Numbered from the stretch's first letter, positions 50,287 through 62,905 are shown. The stretch: 64,000 bases of DNA from Rhytidiadelphus loreus (GCA_947034895.1 OX344765.1:48923001-48987000); one strand, 5' to 3'. The notes: generated by a model not told the origin, from the sequence alone. Made by a program: numbers and translations.

Positions 50287-50523
50287 TCAGTTAACGGTCC
50301 TCTGAACTTCTAACCTTCTGTAAGGACAGTTAGGGTTGGCAATCAAAAACCTAATTTGAGAGCATGACTGAAGTCCATAAAAATTGATCATGACATAAGT
50401 TACTGCAGCACAACACCCCGAGGAAAAAATCAGCAAACTGAATGATTTCTTCCTCCAGGCCTGCCTCATGCTTTGAAGACCCTTCCTCACCCAGGCTTCA
50501 GGATCCTCTTCTTCGAAGGCCAT
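50287..50523 (-). CDS. Possible small membrane protein, unrecognised
   Basis: A 78-codon open frame starting MAFEEEDPEAWVRKGLQSMR. A charged N-terminal half is followed by a hydrophobic stretch (about residues 31-50) that could span a membrane once. The acidic start and Arg/Lys-rich middle look protein-like. It lies between the XTH genes on the minus strand. I do not recognise it; it could be an isolated exon or chance. Confidence 0.25.
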   Translation of the reverse strand: MAFEEEDPEAWVRKGLQSMRQAWRKKSFSLLIFSSGCCAAVTYVMINFYGLQSCSQIRFLIANPNCPYRRLEVQRTVN

Positions 50524-51148
50524 ATAAAAGCATCAGGCAAGCCTAATCTGAGCGAACAGATTTGAAAGAGAGTCGTAGCAGGCAGATGAATCTCATCGGC
50601 CTTCGATTTTTATAAATACACCAAGGTGTTCACAAGATTTCTACCGGAACTTTTTTAGCTAGGATAAAATAATAATCTTCAGTTTGAAAAGTCAGCACAA
50701 ACAGCATTCTTTTTTACAAATTGAGCTAATAATGAAAATCAAATTTTGGACCAGTCCTCCATACTTTTGGGTAGGACTTCGCACCTTCCATACCCTGCAA
50801 CACGCCAGGTCTGTACAACAGGTCCTCTACACCACTGTGAGTACTGTTCCCAGAATGGGTTTGAATGTGCTCAGATTCTGTAAGACATCTTTAGACTCAC
50901 ACCATTGATCTTCCTAGACTGAAACAATCATAATGAGCAAGTGGTAAGTTCAGGAGCATCTTGAAATGCCTGACATTAAACCTATCAGGCACATGTCAGA
51001 ACAATATTCGACACATGATTCACGCAGAAACAGGAAATTGATCCAACATCTCAGCAACCTAAGCTAAGCTTACACTCATCAACACAAAGAGCAATAACTT
51101 GCCAAACTTGTAAGCAAAAGATTTACCAATTGGAATTCAATTGCAACT

Positions 51149-51154
51149 TTTATT
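51149..51154 (-). terminator. Possible polyadenylation signal of the minus-strand XTH gene
   Basis: AATAAA on the minus strand, about 240 bases after the stop codon at 51394-51396. Confidence 0.3.
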
Positions 51155-51393
51155 AATAGTCACTGAAGGCCACAAATTACAAAATTGACTTCTAGTCTGT
51201 CCAGCTAGCTCCGAATGCTGGAAAGCCATTGAAGTGACCTGAGCTGACCACTGAAATCAGTGTATATACAAGATCCGGAACATACGTACGCTCAAAGCAA
51301 TGCTCTATCTCTCTCATCCCACATGTAGGAAGAAGGAAAACTTGAATGTTAACTTGAAGGAGATCAATCATAAAATGAACTAATTCATATCCC

Positions 51394-53097
51394 TTATAAT
51401 GGATTTCGTTCACATTCGGGTGGTGCAGTGGGATTTCGTTTCCGGTCTGCACAGTAGTCATAGAGAAGGCAATTCTTGCGCACCCATTCAAGCTCATTGA
51501 CTTGATGGTCGCCCAAAGTTTGGTACTCGGACTGAGCCCACCAGCTGTTGGTCTGCGCGATGCAACTGGCCGTGTCGTCATTCTGTACAAGACATGCATC
51601 CACAGCGAAGGATTCATACGAGGCTATGAAAGGACTGTATGTCCAATTCAGCTTCGTCCATCCGTCATTCGTTGCCCAATTTTCGCCATTCCAGATTGTG
51701 CTGTAGATCCCCACGGGCTTCGACTCTGGGTATGGAACACCAATGTCCTTGTTGTTTTTGTAAACACGGATGGGTGTGTCGTCAACATAGAATCTGCACA
51801 CAAAGAGCGAATCCATGTAAGATTCTTGCTAAATACTGAAGGAACAGGCATTCAAGGTTAAAGAGCAAGAAATTCGTTTGATAATTTTGTGGAAAATGTC
51901 ATTCAGATGGGCTAAAATACTGTATCACCGGAGAATGATGACCATTGCATGTCATTGTTCGAAGGTATTAAATAAATTGAACAAAAGAAAGTTCCCATGA
52001 CAACTCAATAATACTATAAAAGAGCATATGAGGGCCTCTTGCTCCGATAGGGATTATTTAAATTTGCAGCATTCTTGATTCAAAGAAGGAACAGGGTTCA
52101 GATATTTTGAGAGCTCACATGATTTGTTGTTTGTTCCACAAGACGGAGTAAGAATGAAAATCCGCTGTAGGGTCGAACCACAGATATATGCGCTGCTCCC
52201 GGTTCCCTTGGCCATTAGCATAGACATTGGTTTGCAGGATGTAGGGCTGTCCTGACACGTTTCCAAGGAACTCAAAATCCATTTCATCGTGTAGTCCCGG
52301 TGTCTGGGATGACATCTGCATGCAACCGATTTGGGGATACCGTCAGTAAGCTGGAATTGGTTAAAAACGAAGGTCATAAAATCATGAAGCCTTGAAACTG
52401 AAACGGAGACTCTAACGAGGACTCAAAGCAATTGCTCGAAGAACCTTTGGAACATGATTCAACTGTATGAGGTCGGAGAGTTACATAGTATGCCGTCACA
52501 GTGCCAGCAGAGTCTCCAGGAACCAGTTTCATGCGCATTCCAATTTTGCCAAATAGGTACTTAAACTTGGAGCCAAACCCAGAAGCTGCACAACCATTTG
52601 ACCACTTAGCCCATGAGAAGGGAGACAACCTACCTGCGCAGTAACTACCAGCAAGTAAAAGAAAACAGCGTGTAAAACGTACAATGGTGGAAAAAATATA
52701 CCAAAGTCGCAAATTCACTGTGAAGCTCTAGTTTCCAATTAAATCAAATTCAAATGTATGCAAGTCATCTCCTAATGACACCCTCTTGACTCTGTGTCAC
52801 CATCGCCAAAGAAAAACTCTTCAAGCTGTGGTGTTTGAGAGGATGAGTGCTTGCACACAATCAACACTTAAGAATCTTCAATGCCGTACCAGAATATTGA
52901 TCCAGCACCAACTGCACTTGTTGGCCATTGTTTAGCACACGGAAATGCTGCGCATCAGATTGACTCTCATAGTTATCCATGAAACTTATTGGCCCTTGGC
53001 TAAGCACAGGCACGATATTCAGAGCCCAAAAAAACACGCATATGGTCACCAGAAGCATCCGCCATCTCCCAACCTCGACATCAGCAAGAGTCACCAT
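51394..53097 (-). CDS. XTH: Xyloglucan endotransglucosylase/hydrolase (XTH), second copy
   Basis: Four exons on the minus strand: 53097-52890, 52585-52485, 52315-52119 and 51793-51394. Phases are 1, 0 and 2, exactly as in the plus-strand XTH; the product is 301 residues. The N-terminus has a charged lead ([13 protein letters not shown]) before a hydrophobic signal segment [21 protein letters not shown]14 is a possible alternative start. The active site [10 protein letters not shown] spans 112-121 (E114 nucleophile, E118 acid/base) with N-glycosylation site N122-V-S. The C-terminal region keeps the four cysteines (DAC, ASC, DYC, PEC) plus an extra one (KNC). It should be secreted and act on wall xyloglucan. 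It differs from its neighbour through much of the protein, so the duplication is old. No defect is seen. Confidence 0.93.
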
Positions 53098-54500
53098 AGC
53101 TACAACTTTGGTCCAGCACTAAGTGAAAGCGAGTCTCGACTGCCAGTGAAACAGTGAAACTGATGGGAGTCTTTCCGGTGACGATAATAAGGGTCACAGC
53201 GGTAGAATGTCCCCTGCACTTCAAAAACTGCACATACACAACCGATAAATAGTCAGAAACTACAGTACCAAGATGTTACATCAAGAGGAAGAACGACATT
53301 GACATGACCTGCTCTGACTTGTTCAACTAGGTCTCCAAGAAGAAAGGACGAAATTAACACCATGTAAACGCAATATGACAGTATCCTGAACCCTGCATTG
53401 ATAGGACTTAAGTTAGCCCCGACTCCGCTTTTGCAATCGAGTTCATATCTCTTGACAATCAATTAATGCTACTTACAGAGATCAGAACCAGACCATCGTT
53501 CTTATCTAGCATTCAATGCAGGGAGGCTATCAATCAAGCTGTCCCACTTCAAAGACTCTCTTCAAATCAAAGTGCTCAACAAGGTCAGCTCAGTTCAACA
53601 CAAGGTGGTACTTCGCTACAAAAATCCTTACAACTTCAAGATACTGCAACAATGCAGTGCAAGAGCGGACAGTGGACCTCAATGTGAAGAACTAAGCACA
53701 CCTGCCTGCAGAACCCAAGCAGTTACCAAACAGGAAGACTACTCTTCGCCATGACTGGAGTATACACTTACCAGCTGCAAGCTATATACTGCACTGGAGA
53801 ATAGTCTGAAACCTTGAGCTCGCTCTCCACCAATTCAGTACCGGCCTGCTGGCTGCAGGTCAAGAATCACATGAACTGGAGCTAGCAGTACTGGAATGGC
53901 CTCCCGTTTATGATTACACTACCGATGCAACTTGAACACTGGAATTGCAACTCTTGAGCTAATCTGCATGTCCTGTGAATGATATAAGCTGTAGGACCAG
54001 TGACGGAGGCTGATGTCTGCATAATGAGGCAGACTGCTTCACAGCTGGAGCTCGGTATGGCGCTGGGCTTAAGTAAGTTCCGTCAAGCTTAGCTAGTGAG
54101 GACTGGTGTTGCAGACAGCAAGGCTTAATTAAATTGAAGTGAATTAGGCATAAATTATCACGTGTGACTGAGATTAGGCATTGAATTAGCAGAAGCCAGC
54201 TGGGTCTCGATCACTGGAGACAGTTGTACGACCTCAGTCCTCACTCACTGCGTTTTAGGGAGTCTGTGAGTGGCTTCCTTCCTGGGGCTTCTGCAAGTGA
54301 AACTGAACTTAACTTACTTTACGTTAAACTTGGAGAGCTGGCTCTCAGGCATTCACTCTCCGTCATGAGATCTCCTTTGCTGTGTTGGCTGCCCATTGTC
54401 ACCCATTGTCAGTCATTGACAGGACTCATGATATTGCCACCACAATTTGAATTTCTTCATGAAGGTAACTGAAGGTAACTGCACCCAATTTCTAAAACCC
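53098..54500. other. Upstream region of the minus-strand XTH gene
   Basis: Balanced composition without a supported gene; probably promoter and leader for the XTH. AT-rich repeats begin at about 54.5 kb. Confidence 0.35.
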
Positions 54501-56610
54501 ACCCCTACAGATTCCTACTTACAATGTTCAGTTCAGCCTCGATTCATGTGAGACTAGGGCTGCTTTACTCTTTAGGGTATACTGGTACATATTTTCAACA
54601 CTTTGAAAAATTCATACTTTATTCATATATGTTGTCCAAAAAATGCCATAAGACGAGAATCCAGAATGTTCTTTTGACTTTCAGGCCATTGGATAACATG
54701 AACACTGTTCAATTGCTTATTTGGACACAATTAGGGGTAGATACCTTAAACCTATTTAAAACCATTCAAGTTTAGACCCAAAATCATGATTAGAGGTTAT
54801 TTTGCCAATTGTTTATACTATTTCTAAAGAATTTTTGGGAATTCTATATATATTTTTAAACTTCAATTTTATAATTTATGTTAATTTTATTTGTCAAGAC
54901 TTGAAGGAACCTTAAAGTGTCATATAGACACAAAGAGTTTTCTATTACTTTATATCCATATATAAAGTTGAACAAATGATATGCATTGATGATTAAAGAT
55001 CACATGGTAATGCTTAAAAAGCCCCCTATTGTTGTGGGATTGAATTTGGCTCAAAAGATTTTAGATATTTTTACCTTGTTAAGTTTTAACACTCAACTCT
55101 CTACAATTGCATTGCTTTTAGTGCTTTAAGATCAATGTGCTTTGAAGTGCATTTCAAGATATATTCACAACTAAACATGTGGAATTCGTTCAATGAAATG
55201 TATATGTACTCGACATACGAATTCCCAAGATATACATGGACTGTACTAGAATAGAGGTGGGGTGAATGCATTGATTTCTCTATAAAAATAAATTTAAAAA
55301 ATGCCCACAATAAATGCACATTGAAGTTAAGGTAAAGGACAATATTTGAAAGAGTGGGGCTATGTGGACTACACAACTACCATCCCCAAAAATTTAAAAA
55401 CTTAAAGTGCTCAAACTTCATAATTTAAAAAAAAAATTGTGTCTTGGTACATTATGCACATTGAATTTAGATAACTTGTTGACAACTAATTATGAGAGAA
55501 TATATTTTCAAATTGTTTACTATAGGTCTTCATAATTTTGAGGATTGTATTGTGTATGTCCATTATATTTTAGGACTTTTCAAATTTGTATATTTGACCA
55601 CGAAGTTTTAAACTTAAATTAGAATTTAAGGATTTTAAAAGCACGTTCTCTACTTTTTGTTTTTTTAATGTGCATATAATATATGTAATAAGGGTGGATT
55701 TTGTAGAATTTTTTTATGAAGGTAATGAATTGTCAATGGCAGAAAATGGTGGATATGATAGTACATTTTTTGTCTTGATATCAAAATTTTCATACAAAAC
55801 TAGTGCAAATCAAATATTTCTATTCACATTGAATGCATGTTGAGACTTAAGTTTGCATACCTCAATTTGCAATTATCCCTTTAGTAGACACTATTATGAG
55901 ATTTCTATTTTATTATTTGTACTGGAGTATTTTTGTTTGAAGGATTTTTTAAATTATTAAAAATTCAATTTTTATTTATTAACAATGCATTTCAATCTAA
56001 AATATTACAAACCAAATGTGTGATTATATGGAGTGGAATAGTGTTGTAATAATCTATAGTGTTGCTCATATGTAATAGTAGTAATATTTAAAGGAGTATT
56101 GCCTTGGAATTATTGGACTTGAGTGGTAACTTAGAATTTTTTTCATTAAAAGTGCCACATCTAACGGCTTTGGGTCATCAAATGTGTTTTTCATACAAAG
56201 ATATAAGAATGAACAAGTTCATGTTTTTAGGTTAGGATTTAGGGTTGGGAGAAAATAATAATTTTGGGGCACTTGTAGTTTCCAATTATTAGGTGAAATG
56301 ATGGATTGTTTTTTATTATGGATTTCCATGCCGGAAAGTAGGTAGTGAGAAGTCAATAAAAAAGACCAAGGCAACATAAAAAAACAAGGTGTATATATAT
56401 GAAGGAGCATAGTACAAACAAAAAGATATAGAAAGCATCTCAAAAGACATGGATGACAAATGAAAGTGACATGAGCTTAGACACGAGATGACATTGGAAA
56501 AGATGTGGGTGACAACAAAATGACACGAGGTGGTATTTGAAAAAATATAGGCAACATATGAGGCAATGAAAAGGATGTGGTTAGCATTGGAAGGGACATG
56601 AATAGGAACT
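54501..56610. other. AT-rich intergenic DNA
   Basis: Nothing recognisable beyond short AT-rich frames. Confidence 0.5.
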
Positions 56611-57011
56611 AAGGTAGTGTGCTCATAAACCGCCTCTCTTTCAGATCATCCTGTATGTAGCAAGGTGATCCTTGAATGGACCTCTTTGCTATGTTAATGA
56701 ATTCAAGAAGAATTGGTTTTTTTATTGTAAGAGTCAATCATTGGCTGTGATTTATGCACATTTTTTTATAAGTCACATGGGGACGGATTTTGGGACACCT
56801 ATGGTCACAAATAGGTGCCTAAGACCTAGATCTTTGAAAATTTATAAGTAATTCAAAAATGCTTGAAAAAATATGAAACTACTTGTGTTGGGTTCCGCAT
56901 CTATTTTTCTTTCTCTGAAAAATGATCTAAAAATCATTTTGTCCCTAGAAATTAAACTTGTGAAAAAGGCAAATCAACCCTTAAAGTGACGGTTTATGAG
57001 CACACTACCTT
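56611..57011. mobile_element. AAGGTAG-type TIR element with perfect 22-bp termini
   Basis: It starts AAGGTAGTGTGCTCATAAAC and ends with the exact inverse; the pairing covers 22 bases. Flanks ATAGGAACT and ATGGAACTT suggest an imperfect 8-9 bp target duplication. The interior matches 7136-7527 and 39111-39528. Confidence 0.65.
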
Positions 57012-58214
57012 ATGGAACTTGGGCACATAACTTCCACCATATGAGTGCACACGTGTAGTGACTACATAGAGTCCTTGATCAAACATTTTAGCACCCAATA
57101 GTGCCCCGTGCATACACAGATGTGAATGATGGGACTTGAGCGCTTAACTTCTACCAAATGTGCGCACGTGTGTGGTGACCATATAGAGTCGTCAATCAAA
57201 CATTCTAGCATCCATCAATGCCATGTGCATATAAACATATTTTTTATTATCACATTTATACGTAACTTTTTTAGTATAATGAAGAATAACAAACTAACAA
57301 TGAGAACAAATTTTGAATTCGGTACATTTGTTTCCAAAGTTTGTTGAGGGAATAAAGATACAATATTAGACATTAAATTTTGTTTGAATGTATAACCTCG
57401 TAATTTACAAAATGTGAAAATAGATGGTGTAGAGAGAGATGGAACAAGTTGACATCAATTATTTCTTACATATTCATAGGATAATTGGAAAAAACACTTG
57501 CTCATTTTGTTGCATTTGAAGGTAATATTAGTAGTCATGTAGCATTTGAAAACAAAAACAAATAAGTAAATAAAATTCATGAAGCAGTAAAGCCAATATA
57601 TTTTACAAAATGAATGTAAACAATAATCTCCAAAGGTATAGACAAAAATAAATAAATGGAAGTTTAAAAAAAAATGGTTGTTTGAATTTTTAGAAAATAG
57701 TGAGACAATTAAAAATTGCAATTGTTTCTAACTTAAAGGGGCTTCTTATCAAGTAAGTACATCTTAAGAAAATTAAATTCTATACTTACTACATTCATAC
57801 AAAGGGAAGGTATTTTGTGCATAAGCCAAACATACATATGTATACATATATATACATACATACATATATATACATACATATATATCTATATCTATATATT
57901 TGCAATTCTAAAAGATGATCTCAAATCAAAATATTAAAATCAAAACTTCATTTTTTATAGAAATTGTATAATTGGGGTAGTTCAGGCAGTTGTATCCTGG
58001 CCAAGTTGGTCACGTGTTTTTGTTATGTTTCAAAGTAATGAATTGTGAATTTGATCTCAATTGGAGTATCATTCAAGATGTCATGTCTATGTGTTGTGGA
58101 TAAGTTAGAAATTGTTGTTTATATTATTATTATTGTATGTGCTTAGATGTTGAATTGATTATGTGTTGTATTTGTTGAACTCAAACCACATTGAAATTAA
58201 AGTTGAGCATGTTT
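57012..58214. other. AT-rich intergenic DNA
   Basis: Two loose repeats of a phrase with 'cacgtgtgtggtgacc' occur at 57.0-57.2 kb, and a 'tacatata' run at about 57840-57900. No gene. Confidence 0.45.
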
Positions 58215-60183
58215 AACAAAAGTAGTGTTTTATGACTACAAAATATGATTACAGTGAGTCATAAAATCAAAAAAATGTGACTAACGCATAAAACACTATA
58301 GATGTTTCACGATATGATTGGATTCAATCATTATCAATAAGTCACTTTGGGCATGAGTCATATTGGCGGTCATATGGGTTCATATGGGTTGGGGGGTATA
58401 ATTAGCCATATTTTGTCAACATGGCACATACATTAACTATTGTTAGAGGCTTGACTTTTTTTTGAGCTACCCAAGCAAAGAAAAAAAAATCTTAAATGGC
58501 ATATGACTATGTGTAGTCATATTTTTGGCTGACGTGGAATATGACTTTGGTAAATCATATTTTTGGTTGACATGGCATATGACTACGATGAGTCATATTT
58601 TGGCTGACATAAGATATAACTGCAATGAATTATTTTCTTTTGTTGATGTGGAATATGATTATTGTGAGTCATATTTTCTGCTAATGTGGAAAATGACTCT
58701 CGCGAGTCATTTTATTTATCAATGTAAAATATGACTCTTGAGAGTCATATTTTTAATTGACATGGTAGTTCACGTGGATGTCAATAGTCATTTTATGACT
58801 AACTTTGATCATATTTTGAGAAGTGCAAGGTCAGATTATGACACGCATAACTATGAGCATTATATGACTATAGTTAATTATATTTTGGCCAATATATGTT
58901 GTGAAATGTATAACAATTGAATAAAAAACTTTACATAGTTAAAAACAAATACACGTGATTTTAAAGATCTACAAAAGACAATCATACTAAAGAGGGAGAA
59001 TGCAAGAAGGAATGCGACTCACTTCATTGACATTTATTAGTCACCAATATAAAACATAATTATATATCATGATGAATCATTCACACAATCCAATAGGGAC
59101 TATATTCCTTGCAATAATGTAAAGATGGCTCTATTGGATTGCAAGTAACCTCCAACAACTTTGTTTCAACTTTTGGTGCTTGCATATACAATTAAAGAAA
59201 TAGGAGGTTAATTTTTACTAAATGAACAACAAAGCTCAACCTTCAAAATTTACAACAACACAAAATATATAGCACAAGTTTAGAGTAGGAAGAATAAAAA
59301 TGGTCATTGAGGAAACAAAAAAAACAAACGGCAAGTGTTAAGAGATAACAACAAAAAAAAGTTAAGATGCAACAAGAAACAACAAGAAATGAGAGTTAAG
59401 ATGCAACAAGAAGAAACAAGAAGCAAAAATTAAAAAGTAGTAAGAGGAAACAAAAAGCAAGAATTAAGAAGTAGAAAGAGTTAAAATGCAAGAAGAAGAA
59501 ACAAGATTCATAAACTAAAAAGCAACAAGAAGCAAGAGCTAATATGCAACAAAAACCAACAACTAAAAAGCAAAAAACAAGAAGTAACAAGTGAGAGCTA
59601 AGAGATAACAAAAAGCAACAACTAAGAACCAAAAAAATAAGAAATAACAAGTAAGAGCTAAGAGACAACAAAAGGCAAGGAAGAAGAGCCAAGAGAAGTG
59701 GAAGCTAGGGTTCCCAAACCCTAAACAAGTAGCGGTTGAGGTTTCAAAACCCTAAAAGAATGATGGATAGGGTTTTAAAACTTTTAAAAAGTGGTGATTA
59801 GGTTTGAAAATCCTAAAAAAGAAGTGGTTAGGATTTCAAAATCCTAAACAATGACTTGTCCATATTTTTTTAGACAAAATGTCTTTTCTTGGTCTACCCA
59901 AAAATAAAAAATGTTAATATGACTAGCAATATGACTGGCAATATGACTGGCAATATGATTGGCAATATGACTCAATGTTCTCCAAACATGTTCCATGTGT
60001 TCTCTATGAAATACTTTGGTGTTCCTAATGAGCATAAAGTATATGCTTGCAAGTACAAGGCCCCCAAATGACCAGTAGTCATATTTCTCCCCAAAGTGTT
60101 GGCCTTCAAGAATATGACTGAGCAATTGCTAATCATTCCCAATCATATTTTCACAGTCAAAAAATACATGTTTTATTGTAGTG
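58215..60183. mobile_element. CACTA-like non-autonomous element with subterminal repeats
   Basis: The right end is TTGTAGTG (inverse CACTACAA) at 60176-60183. The left end near 58229 carries AGTGTTTTATGACT, as in the copy at 5433, but has lost its CACTA. Many copies of 'atatgact' and 'agtcatattt' crowd both ends (58250-58800 and 59915-60170), as expected for subterminal transposase-binding repeats. The centre holds a purine-rich array. No transposase is encoded. Confidence 0.5.
59330..59695. repeat. Purine-rich degenerate tandem array
   Basis: Repeated 'aacaagaagcaagagctaagatgcaac'-like units lie inside the CACTA-like element, nearly free of pyrimidine runs on the plus strand. Confidence 0.6.
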
Positions 60184-61250
60184 ACATATTTGAAGTTTTA
60201 TCTATTAAATTGCCTCCCTTGGATCAAATTAATATACTATTAAGAAATAGAAATTTTACTTGGGATATTTCTTTATTTAAAAGAATAGCAAATCATTTTT
60301 GAAAAATATGAAAAATGTTCCCTAAATGTAAAGTAGCATTAGAAGGGATTTTGTTTTTTTAGAGGGCTACAAGTTCCCTACAATTTTCAAACTGCAAGAA
60401 TGCAACCGTTAGTAGCCTTCTAATGTGGCCAAGAGACTACCATGTTGGCGAGCATATTGGTAAATAATTAAAAAAAAATTTAAATTAAAAAATAATTCAA
60501 ACATCAACGGTGGTTTAGCAACGGGAACCAACTTTAAACAAACCGCTAGGTAGGTTGAAACACGTCTAATGTCACCTTGTACCTTATAAATTTTGAGTCT
60601 TTGGGAATTATAACACAAAAGTTATAATAAAAATCTCAATTGCTAGAGGCGTGTACTAGAAAATAGTTTCAATTGTTTATTTTCAAGCACCCTATATCAA
60701 TTGGTTAGCCTTGTCCATCCTCTTCTAAGTCAAGGTGGTTCAAGTGAGTTGGCAAATCAATTTATGAACCAAGAAAACATTTGAAAATTTGGGTAGGTTA
60801 CTATGAAGTCTAATTTTTATGTATCTTTTTGAAATTTTAACACAAAGTGTGGACATGCACTTTCTTTATGGGATTTGAAAAATCAGAGGATTGGGCTCTT
60901 GGATCAAAAGTTTAGTTGTCCTAAACTTTGGAGGTAGCTTGGTAACTTCAAACAACATGTTCAAAACTCCTCTTCTCTTTCTAAAATTTGGCAAGTATGT
61001 AACTAATATGATATAGTATGCAAATGTAAAAACTGATACTCCATGTGTAGTGCAAAAATTTCACTCTAGGAGCTAAAGTTTGTAGGCCCTATTAGACAAG
61101 GTCAAAAAATAATTTTTTCTTCAATCTTCAAATGTTATAATCCTTCAATTTGTGGGGTCAAAGCTTCTAAAATTTTCTCTACACATTCCTATAGTAGCCA
61201 AATTGAGCCATTGTTCTTTCAGGATTACCTCCTAAGCGCTTTGACATCCA
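60184..61250. other. AT-rich intergenic DNA
   Basis: No gene seen. 60.8-61.24 kb has weak similarity to family 1 TTAA element interiors. Confidence 0.4.
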
Positions 61251-61253
61251 TAT

Positions 61254-61325
61254 TTAGAATGATGAACATTGGACTTTTATCCTGAGTTTTGTCCTAATAT
61301 AAAAGTCCAATGTTCATCATTCTAA
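61254..61325. repeat. Perfect 27-bp inverted repeat
   Basis: 61254-61280 and 61299-61325 are exact inverses, separated by 18 bases. Confidence 0.8.
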
Positions 61326-61344
61326 TGAATCATCATTAATTCTA

Positions 61345-61652
61345 ATGTTCATGCATTTGAATGCATTAAAGAAAAAATATTTTTCTATTGGAAGAGCCAA
61401 TCATTGCCTTTGATTTCCGCACATTCCTTTACAAGTTGCAAGTGGACAAATTTTGGGAGACCTATGGTCACAAATAGATGCCTATGCCCTAAATCTTTGA
61501 AATCTTTTAAGTAATTCAAAAATTATTGGAAAAATACAAAACTGCTTGTCATCTATTTTTCTTTCTCCCAAAAATGATCTAAATATAATCATGTCCACAA
61601 AAGCCTATGAAAAAAGCAAACTTAAATAGTCACTTCTAGAGCATACTACCTT
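61345..61652. mobile_element. AAGGTAG-type TIR element, right part
   Basis: The interior 'agagccaatcattgcctttg' and the terminal CTACCTT match other copies. The left terminus is not preserved. Confidence 0.45.
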
Positions 61653-61741
61653 ATTTGATGAAACTGAGGTAAATTAAACAATCTATATATTTGTAATAGG
61701 ATGTAAGGCAAAATGTGCTGAAAATTGCCAAAGGAGTTTAG

Positions 61742-62382
61742 TCCCTAAATGCCTAAGGCCTGCTTTGAGACTTTTGTAATTTGCTCTAAATTGAACAAAA
61801 AATCAACATTTTGATAAGTTGAATTATTATTTTTGAATTATAACCTTACAAATTCAAACTAGACATGTTAGAGATCACATAGGAAAAGAAAACACAACAA
61901 TGTCATTTAAGGATTGAAATATTATAATGTTCGATCACAAGGGTGTTAAAACTATGAAAATCTTTGAGTTCTCTTTTTGCATGTCAAATCTAAAAAATTG
62001 ATCACCAAAAAAACACGAGGTTGAAAGGCCTAACAAGCATATTAACCCCAATCAATTTATGATTTCTAAAAACCTACTCTACAATTTTTTTTAAATGAAT
62101 TTCTAGCGTGATTTTTTTTGCAAGGTCTAATGTATTTGAGGCTCATTTCCAAGAGTCCTCAACACTACATAAAGTCAAGATTGTAATGGGTACCCTTGCA
62201 CTAGATCTTGAATAGAAAAATCATAATCATTCATTTTCAAAATTGGATTATTGATGCTAAAAGTAGACTTCAAAAAGAACCTTTCACAAATCTAAACTAC
62301 TAAAAAGAGCAATTTGGTAAGGTTTTATTTAACTTCAAAGTTTCTTTGACACCACATTTTGGTGCCTCAAGCATTTAGGGGG
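61742..62382 (-). mobile_element. TTAA-flanked TIR element, family 2, decayed flanks
   Basis: It starts TCCCTAAATGCCTAAGGCC after TTAG and ends GCATTTAGGGGG before GTAT. The right end inverts to match the start of the copy at 19428. About 640 bp, non-coding. Confidence 0.5.
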
Positions 62383-62396
62383 TATGCATTAGAGGG

Positions 62397-62620
62397 CCAG
62401 GGAGAACTGACCCCCTCGCTCGACCCTGCGGGCAAACCCTGGAATTATTTATTTTCTGCACATGAATTTTCTTGCAAATTTTGAATTCATTTCTGCGATC
62501 AGAGACCCCGAATTAGCTAGGTGAGGTCAAGATTATACCCTAGAATGGCCCAAAATAGGGGGCATTTTTTTTACTTGCACCCCTGGTAAGGACGAGCGAG
62601 GGGTCAATCCACCCTGATCC
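62397..62620 (+). mobile_element. Mutator-type MITE, copy 1
   Basis: 224 bp starting CCAGGGAGAACTGACCCC and ending CACCCTGATCC. Its two ends are themselves imperfect inverted repeats (TGACCCC(C)TCGCTCG). ATTAGAGGG flanks it exactly at 62388-62396 and 62621-62629, a 9-bp duplication typical of Mutator-like elements. Confidence 0.65.
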
Positions 62621-62669
62621 ATTAGAGGGTTTACTCCATACATTTTTTCCAAACTCCCTCCCTGAGTGA

Positions 62670-62894
62670 GGATCAGGGTGGATTGACCCCCTCGCTCGTC
62701 CTTACCAGGGGTGCATGTAAAAAAAAAGCCCTCTATTTTGGGCCGTTCTAGGGTATACTCTCGGCCTCCCTAGACTAATTTGGGGTCTCTGATTGCAAAA
62801 ATGAATTAAAATTTTGCAAGAAAATTCATGTGCAGAAAATAAATAATTCCAGGGTTTGCCCGCAGGGCCGAGCGAGGGGGTCAGTTCTCCCTGG
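62670..62894 (-). mobile_element. Mutator-type MITE, copy 2, inverse orientation
   Basis: 225 bp, the inverse of copy 1 with scattered differences. CCCTGAGTGA flanks it at 62660-62669 and 62895-62904. Together with copy 1 it forms a pseudo-foldback with a 49-bp spacer. Confidence 0.65.
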
Positions 62895-62905
62895 CCCTGA
62901 GTGAG

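Noticed and set aside
59396..59692. Leu/Phe/Cys-rich 98-codon minus-strand frame
   Set aside because: It is simply the complement of the purine-rich tandem array; the composition is repeat-driven.
62393..62898. Single long foldback transposon
   Set aside because: Each arm has its own target duplication, so two separate insertions explain it better.
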